A stretch of 8,850 nucleotides of DNA from DAOTZS01 sp034434335 (GTDB lineage: Bacteria; Chloroflexota; Anaerolineae; CG2-30-64-16): positions 1 through 8,850 of the forward strand of contig DAOTZS010000034.1 in assembly GCA_034434335.1 (NCBI GenBank). Reading direction: 5' to 3'. Numbering within the stretch: position 1 is the stretch's first letter; every line of letters begins with the position of its first letter. The notes below the pieces were generated by a model. That model was not told the origin of the DNA, did not search any database, and saw only the letters and a list, made by a program, of their open reading frames with translations. Made by a program: the position numbers and the translations under genes. Of this stretch, positions 4,841-8,850 are shown piece by piece.

Positions 4841-7051
4841 ATGTCGCACGACGAACGTCCCTTGAAAGCTGTCATCCTGGCCGCCGGCACAGGCCAGGCC
4901 ACCGATCTGGCTTCCTTTCCCCTGTTGCAGAACCTGGGCGAGCGCAAGGTAGTGGATTACGTGGTGGAAAGGGCCCTGCAATTCGTCGCCCCCCAGGACC
5001 TCTATATCGTTGTCGGACACCAACGGGAGGAGGTGCAGGCTCACCTGGGTCCTGGCTACCATTACGTGGTGCAGGAAAAGCAACTGGGTACCGGCCACGC
5101 TGTCCTGCAGGTCTACCCGTTCCTCCAGGGCTACGAAGGGGACCTGTTGATCCTCTACGGCGACACCCCGCTCTTCCGGACCGCCTCCATCCGCGGGCTG
5201 CTGAACCGCCATCGCCTGAAGGGCGCCGGCCTGACCCTGCTTACCGCCGTCGTCCAGCGGCCCCTGCCCTACGGCCGCATCATCCGTGACGCTGCCGGCC
5301 GGATCATAGACATCATCGAGGAGGCAGAGGCCTCGCGCGAGGTGCGGGAGATCCGCGAACTGAACGTGGGCGCCTACGTTGTGCGCGCCGAGGCGCTGTT
5401 TCCCGCTCTCCAACGGTTGCCCCCTTCCCCTACCGATGGCGAGTATCGCCTCACCGACTGTGCCCACCGCCTGATCCGCTCGGGCCTGCGCGTGGAGAGC
5501 TACCAGATCTACGACGAGGATGAGGTGTTGGGCATCAATACCCTCGACGACCTGCGCCAGGCCGAGTTCATCTTGCAGAAGCGGCTCTACCGGCCGCGGC
5601 GCGTCGAGGAGGAGAGCATCATCCGCTTTGGCACCGGCGGCTGGCGGGCTATCATCGGCGAGGGATTCACGCTGCACAACGTGCGCCGGCTGGCCCAGGC
5701 GCTGGCCAACCAGCTCATCCGCCAGGGCCGCGAGGCACAGGGCGTGCTCATCGGCTATGACCGCCGCTTCCTCTCCGACCGCGCCGCCGAGGCGGCGGCC
5801 GAGGTCTTCGCCGGCAACAACATCCCCGTCCTCCTGCTGGCCGAGGACGCGCCCACGCCTCTGGTCACCTACGCCACCTGCCGGCAGGGGGCAGCCTTCG
5901 GCCTGGTCTTCACGGCCAGCCACAACCCGCCCGAGTGGAACGGCCTCAAGGTCTTCCACACCGATGGCTCGCTCTTGCTGGACCAGGATACGGAGGTCAT
6001 CGAAGCCGAGGCCAACCGGCTCAGCCCCGGCGAGGTGATCAAGATGGACCTGGCGCTGGCCCTGGAGACGGGGGTGGTGCGCCGCGCCGACTTCACCAAC
6101 GAGTACATTGATGCCGTGGAGTCGCTGGTTGACCTGGAGGCCATCCGCCGGGCCGGCCTGAGGGTGATCCTGGATCCCATGTACGGGGCCGGCCAGGTGA
6201 CCCTGGAGACCATCCTGACTGAGGCCCGCTGCCGGCTGACCACCATTCACGAACGGCGGGACCCTCTCTTCGGCGGGCGTTCGCCGGCGCCCAATGTGGA
6301 GGCGCTACGGCTGCTCATGAACACTGTCCAGGATGGGCATTACGACCTGGGCCTGGCCACCGATGGCGACGCCGACCGCGTGGCCATCGTGGATGAGCGG
6401 GGCCAGTATATCCCAGTCAACGACATCTTGCTCCTGCTCTATTACTATCTACATGAGGTGCGCGGGGAGCGAGGTGGCGTGGTGCGCAATATCGCCACAA
6501 CCCATCTCCTGGACCGGCTGGCTGCCCGCCTGGGCGAGAAGTGCTACGAGGTGCCGGTTGGCTTCAAGCATATCGCCGCGGCGATGAAACAGCACAATGC
6601 TCTGCTGGGGGGCGAATCGAGCGGCGGCCTGACCATTCGCGGCCATATCCTGGGCAAGGATGGCATCTTCGCCGCCGCGCTGGTGGTGGAGATGCTGGCG
6701 CGTACGGGCAAACGCATCTCCACCCTGCTAGAGGAGATCTATGCCCTGATTGGCCGGCTCTACGTCGTGGAGGAGAATGTCCCGGCCACCTCGGAGATGA
6801 AGGTGATCATTCCCAGGCTGTTACGAGAGACGGCCATCGAGCGCATTGGCCCCTATCCCGTGCTCAGCGTTTCGCACCTCGATGGCACGAAGTTCCTGCT
6901 GGAGAACGACAACTGGGCCCTGGTGCGCTTCTCGGGCACCGAGCCGGTGCTGCGCATCTTCGCTGAGGCCGACACGCCTCAGAAGGCACAAGAGCTGATC
7001 CAGGGGGTGAGGAGCCTGGTGGGGCTCCTGAACAGAGAGCCAAAACCGTGA
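4841..7051 (+). CDS. Fusion of GlmU-like nucleotidyltransferase domain and phosphoglucomutase/phosphomannomutase
   Basis: A 736-residue two-domain protein. Residues about 8-250 match the uridylyltransferase half of GlmU: AVILAAGTG at the start, QLGTGHAV (81-88), YGDTPL with metal-site Asp108, YGRIIRD (144-150), Glu160, ELNVGAY with Asn175, and EVLGIN with Asn233. However, the GxGTRM signature reads GTGQAT, so the catalytic Arg of E. coli GlmU (Arg18) is Ala20, and the PK lysine (Lys25) aligns with Pro27. Activity of this half is therefore doubtful or altered. There is no left-handed beta-helix acetyltransferase. Residues about 258-736 are a complete alpha-D-phosphohexomutase: FGTGGWR (263-269), phosphoserine Ser360 in TASHNPP, metal loop DGDADR (508-513), sugar loop GGESSGG (590-596) and phosphate loop RFSGTEPVLR (696-705). 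The sugar loop favours a glucose/mannose phosphate over glucosamine phosphate, but this is not decisive. GGTGAG at 4833-4838 supports the start. It is the third gene of the operon. Confidence 0.92.
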   Translation: MSHDERPLKAVILAAGTGQATDLASFPLLQNLGERKVVDYVVERALQFVAPQDLYIVVGHQREEVQAHLGPGYHYVVQEKQLGTGHAVLQVYPFLQGYEGDLLILYGDTPLFRTASIRGLLNRHRLKGAGLTLLTAVVQRPLPYGRIIRDAAGRIIDIIEEAEASREVREIRELNVGAYVVRAEALFPALQRLPPSPTDGEYRLTDCAHRLIRSGLRVESYQIYDEDEVLGINTLDDLRQAEFILQKRLYRPRRVEEESIIRFGTGGWRAIIGEGFTLHNVRRLAQALANQLIRQGREAQGVLIGYDRRFLSDRAAEAAAEVFAGNNIPVLLLAEDAPTPLVTYATCRQGAAFGLVFTASHNPPEWNGLKVFHTDGSLLLDQDTEVIEAEANRLSPGEVIKMDLALALETGVVRRADFTNEYIDAVESLVDLEAIRRAGLRVILDPMYGAGQVTLETILTEARCRLTTIHERRDPLFGGRSPAPNVEALRLLMNTVQDGHYDLGLATDGDADRVAIVDERGQYIPVNDILLLLYYYLHEVRGERGGVVRNIATTHLLDRLAARLGEKCYEVPVGFKHIAAAMKQHNALLGGESSGGLTIRGHILGKDGIFAAALVVEMLARTGKRISTLLEEIYALIGRLYVVEENVPATSEMKVIIPRLLRETAIERIGPYPVLSVSHLDGTKFLLENDNWALVRFSGTEPVLRIFAEADTPQKAQELIQGVRSLVGLLNREPKP

Positions 7052-7133
7052 CATGAATGATTGAGGCCCTTGTTTGGAGGACCCAGGCGGGGCTGGTCTG
7101 ATGCTTCAGGCGGCCATTTTGTGATGCCCGTCA

Positions 7134-7162
7134 TTCCCTGCCCTGGCAAAGCCTGATAGACT
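7134..7162 (+). promoter_or_regulatory. Possible promoter of the ferredoxin gene
   Basis: In the 164-nt gap after the hexomutase gene, TGATAGACT (7154-7162) resembles an extended -10 element, with TTCCCT (7134-7139) 17 nt upstream as a poor -35. The box and its downstream TGTGGCC match the promoter region before the SLT gene (TGCTATACTCTGGCC) at 12 of 15 positions, which is the main reason to believe it. No clear terminator for the preceding operon was found in this gap. Confidence 0.35.
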
Positions 7163-7215
7163 GTGGCCGTTGGCTCTTCAGGAGCTAGTCATACCCTATC
7201 GAGGAGGTCAAAGAC

Positions 7216-7416
7216 ATGTTCGTCGTCACCGTTGACATCGAGAAGTGTCAGGCCTGCGGCGATTGCGTGGACGCCTGCCCCAATGAGCTGCTGGCTATCG
7301 TCGAGGAGAGCGGCAAAAAGCATGCCATATTCAAGGGTGATCCCGATGAGTGCATCGGGTGCTATTCGTGTGAGTCGACCTGCGAGGAGGGCGCAATCAC
7401 CGTTACCGAGATGTGA
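7216..7416 (+). CDS. 2x[4Fe-4S] ferredoxin
   Basis: A 66-residue protein with two cluster motifs. The first is Cys11-x2-Cys14-x2-Cys17-x3-Cys21-Pro; the second is Cys46-x2-Cys49-x2-Cys52-x3-Cys56, followed by Glu in place of the usual Pro. The second cysteine of each half normally swaps the last ligand, as in bacterial 2[4Fe-4S] ferredoxins. It is a small soluble electron carrier, acidic apart from a short basic loop (GKKH, 33-36). GAGGAGG at 7201-7207, 8 nt before the ATG, is a strong ribosome site, suggesting high expression. The gene appears to be its own transcription unit: a promoter-like box precedes it and a strong hairpin follows. No oxidoreductase partner is encoded next to it apart from the more distant DAO-family enzyme, so its redox partner is unknown. 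Confidence 0.93.
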   Translation: MFVVTVDIEKCQACGDCVDACPNELLAIVEESGKKHAIFKGDPDECIGCYSCESTCEEGAITVTEM

Positions 7417-7430
7417 TCAGGCTCAAAGTT

Positions 7431-7465
7431 CAGGTGACGGCCGCTTGGCAAGCGACCGTCACCTG
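7431..7465. terminator. Strong hairpin after the ferredoxin gene (terminator or mRNA 3'-end stabiliser)
   Basis: CAGGTGACGG (7431-7440) and CCGTCACCTG (7456-7465) pair perfectly. After a C/A mismatch, CGCTT/AAGCG (7442-7446 with 7450-7454) continue the stem around a GGC loop. No T-run follows on either strand, so it is not a textbook intrinsic terminator. Lying 14 nt past the ferredoxin stop, it more likely protects or ends that transcript. Confidence 0.5.
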
Positions 7466-7504
7466 AGACACTACCCGCCACGCGATATCGAGCATTGGTA
7501 CGAT

Positions 7505-8263
7505 ATGACCCACCGACCATACAATATTGCCCACCAAGGCGCTTCCGCCTCTTGTCCCCCTAATACCCTGGCTGCTTTTCGCCGCGCTCGGGAGATGGGC
7601 GCGGACATCATTGAGCTGGATGTCACCCGCACCCTCGACGGCGTGGTCGTCGTCAGCCACGATCTGACGGTCGATCGGTGCACCGACGGCCACGGTTATA
7701 TCCCAGAGATGCGGCTGGCCGAGGTGAAACGCCTGGATGCTGGCATTCGCTTCGGCGAGGAGTTTGCTGGCGAGCGTATCCCCACCCTGGAGGAGGTGAT
7801 CGCTTGGGCCCAGCAAAACCCTATCCGCCTCTGCATTGAGGTCAAAGGGGACACCCTGGCAAGGTACCTTGAAGCCGGCCAGGCTACCGTAGAGCTGCTG
7901 CGGCGATGCCATTATCTGCAACCGGTCACTCTCACCTGCTTCAATGCCGATTGTATCCGCGCCATGAAGGAGCAGGAACCGCTATTGTCCTGGGCCTTCG
8001 ACCCTGATCGGAGTCGCCCCTATACGGGATGGGAGTTATGCCAGCAAGTCCTGAGCTGTGGGGCCAACTTCTTGCTTCATGAGCATCGCACATTGACGGC
8101 CGAGATCGTGGATGAGGCCCATCAACACGGCTTTGCAGTATGGACCTGGACCGTGGATGACCCTGCCGACATGCGGCGTGTCATGGCTCTCGGCGTAGAC
8201 GGCATCATGACCAACCGGCCAGACCTGCTCAAAGCTGTGCAAGAGGCATGGGGGCGAGGATGA
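7505..8263 (+). CDS. Glycerophosphodiester phosphodiesterase-family protein
   Basis: A 252-residue TIM-barrel protein of the GDPD family, which hydrolyses glycerophosphodiesters to sn-glycerol 3-phosphate and an alcohol. Metal and catalytic residues seen are His10, Glu37 and Asp39 in ELDV, His52 in SHD, and Glu112/Lys114 in IEVKG. The C-terminal WTVDDPADMRRVMALGVDGI stretch (215-234) is characteristic. The HRG...PENT signature is changed: it reads HQG (Gln11 for the usual catalytic Arg) and PPNT (Pro19 for Glu). The family fold is certain, but activity or substrate may differ. No signal peptide is visible, so it is probably cytoplasmic. ATG 7505 is chosen because homology starts right after it; the ribosome site is weak, and the open frame extends upstream through the ferredoxin gene only as a shadow. 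The stop overlaps the next gene's start as ATGA. Confidence 0.88.
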   Translation: MTHRPYNIAHQGASASCPPNTLAAFRRAREMGADIIELDVTRTLDGVVVVSHDLTVDRCTDGHGYIPEMRLAEVKRLDAGIRFGEEFAGERIPTLEEVIAWAQQNPIRLCIEVKGDTLARYLEAGQATVELLRRCHYLQPVTLTCFNADCIRAMKEQEPLLSWAFDPDRSRPYTGWELCQQVLSCGANFLLHEHRTLTAEIVDEAHQHGFAVWTWTVDDPADMRRVMALGVDGIMTNRPDLLKAVQEAWGRG

Positions 8264-8850
8264 CATCCATTGCAGTCTCCACACAACTCTTCGGTGCTCA
8301 GGAACTGACCGCAGCCCACCTGGAGATGATCCGCCAAAGTGGCTTTCAGGCAATAGAGGTCTTTGCCGCCCCCGGTCACTTCAAGTGGCAGGACGAAGGT
8401 TCTGTGGCGCGGATAGCCAGGACGGCACGCAACCTGGGCTTGATCGTGACCTCGCTTCATGCCCCGTGGGCGCCAGGGCAGGATATCGCTGCCCTGGATG
8501 CGGAGCAGCGGGAGGCCTCCATCCAGGCTGTCGAGCGGGCTGTGGATGCCCTCCTGGTCCTCGGGGGAGATATATTGATCCTTCACCCTGGTGCTGCGCT
8601 ACCGAGCCCAGAGACAAAAGAGGAACAACTGCGCCTGTCACGCCAGAGCATCGCTCGCGTGGCGCGTTACTGCGCTGCCCGCGGGGTCCGCGTGGCGTTG
8701 GAGAATCCGCCCCCTTATGAATTGGGGGGCGACAGCCTGGACATGCGCATGCTTTATGAGCACTTTGCCCACGAGCCCGTGATCCAGGCCTGTTTTGACA
8801 CTGGTCACGCCCATCTATCCACTGAAGGGGTATTCTTTGCCCGTGATATC
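8260..8850 (+). CDS. Sugar phosphate isomerase/epimerase-like TIM-barrel protein (3' end off window)
   Basis: The first 197 residues of a xylose isomerase-like / AP endonuclease 2-type TIM barrel; the frame is open to the right edge. Family signs appear in order: GFQAIEVFA with Glu33, SLHAPW with His67, ILHPGA with His109, VALENPP with Glu148, and CFDTGHAHL with Asp180 and His183. These are the usual divalent-metal ligands of the barrel. Members isomerise or epimerise sugars, sugar phosphates or inositols; a related branch is endonuclease IV, but the substrate is not evident here. ATG 8260 overlaps the stop of the phosphodiesterase gene (ATGA), indicating translational coupling. An in-frame ATG at 8248 would add four residues; its AAGAGG is too close (1 nt) to serve as a ribosome site, so 8260 is preferred. 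A joint role with the upstream gene in breaking down a sugar or polyol phosphodiester is inference from the overlap. Confidence 0.85.
   Translation, partial: MTSIAVSTQLFGAQELTAAHLEMIRQSGFQAIEVFAAPGHFKWQDEGSVARIARTARNLGLIVTSLHAPWAPGQDIAALDAEQREASIQAVERAVDALLVLGGDILILHPGAALPSPETKEEQLRLSRQSIARVARYCAARGVRVALENPPPYELGGDSLDMRMLYEHFAHEPVIQACFDTGHAHLSTEGVFFARDI

Noticed and set aside
4691..6250. Long open frame (519 codons) on the - strand, antisense to the oxidoreductase and fusion genes
   Set aside because: Its translation has no recognisable domain and is the mirror of strongly conserved GlmU/hexomutase and DAO sequence; long antisense frames are common in GC-rich DNA.
7163..7504. N-terminal extension of the phosphodiesterase gene back to ATG 7163
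   Set aside because: It would run through the ferredoxin gene in another frame; the extension has no family similarity and homology begins right after ATG 7505.

Overview
This is a GC-rich bacterial chromosomal window. The gene content (a multi-receiver hybrid kinase, a fused GlmU-like/phosphohexomutase protein, and palindromic intergenic repeats) is most reminiscent of Chloroflexota, for example an Anaerolineae-like lineage. That placement is an impression from protein style and not a proof. No tRNA, rRNA, CRISPR array or phage module was seen.

Layout. (1) Bases 1-2513 are a signalling region. A response-regulator receiver domain runs in from the left edge on the + strand and converges on a 752-residue membrane histidine kinase on the - strand. 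The two coding regions overlap tail to tail by 101 bp. The kinase carries two C-terminal receiver domains, one clearly degenerate. (2) Bases 2514-3191 are a long gene-free stretch. It holds a large palindromic element with a cluster of hairpins. Its right arm appears to have been split by a 140-bp MITE-like insertion with perfect 13-bp terminal inverted repeats (GTAA... ends) and an 8-bp target duplication. A short dyad and an extended -10 promoter for the next operon follow. (3) Bases 3192-7051 are a tight three-gene + strand operon: a small lytic-transglycosylase (SLT) protein, an FAD-dependent amine/imino-acid oxidoreductase of the DAO family, and a 736-residue fusion of a GlmU-type nucleotidyltransferase domain with an alpha-D-phosphohexomutase. 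(4) Bases 7216-7416 encode a small 2x[4Fe-4S] ferredoxin with its own leader and a downstream hairpin. (5) Bases 7505-8850 carry a glycerophosphodiester phosphodiesterase-family protein followed, with an ATGA stop/start overlap, by a sugar-phosphate isomerase/epimerase-like TIM-barrel protein that runs off the right edge.

How the genes may work together. The SLT protein and the sugar-nucleotide/hexomutase fusion both touch peptidoglycan or sugar-phosphate metabolism, but the oxidoreductase between them has no obvious link. The last two genes look translationally coupled and may handle a phosphodiester and its sugar or polyol product. The most notable points are the nested mobile/palindromic elements, the fusion enzyme whose nucleotide-binding signature has lost the usual Arg and Lys, the altered receivers of the kinase, and the HRG-to-HQG change in the phosphodiesterase.
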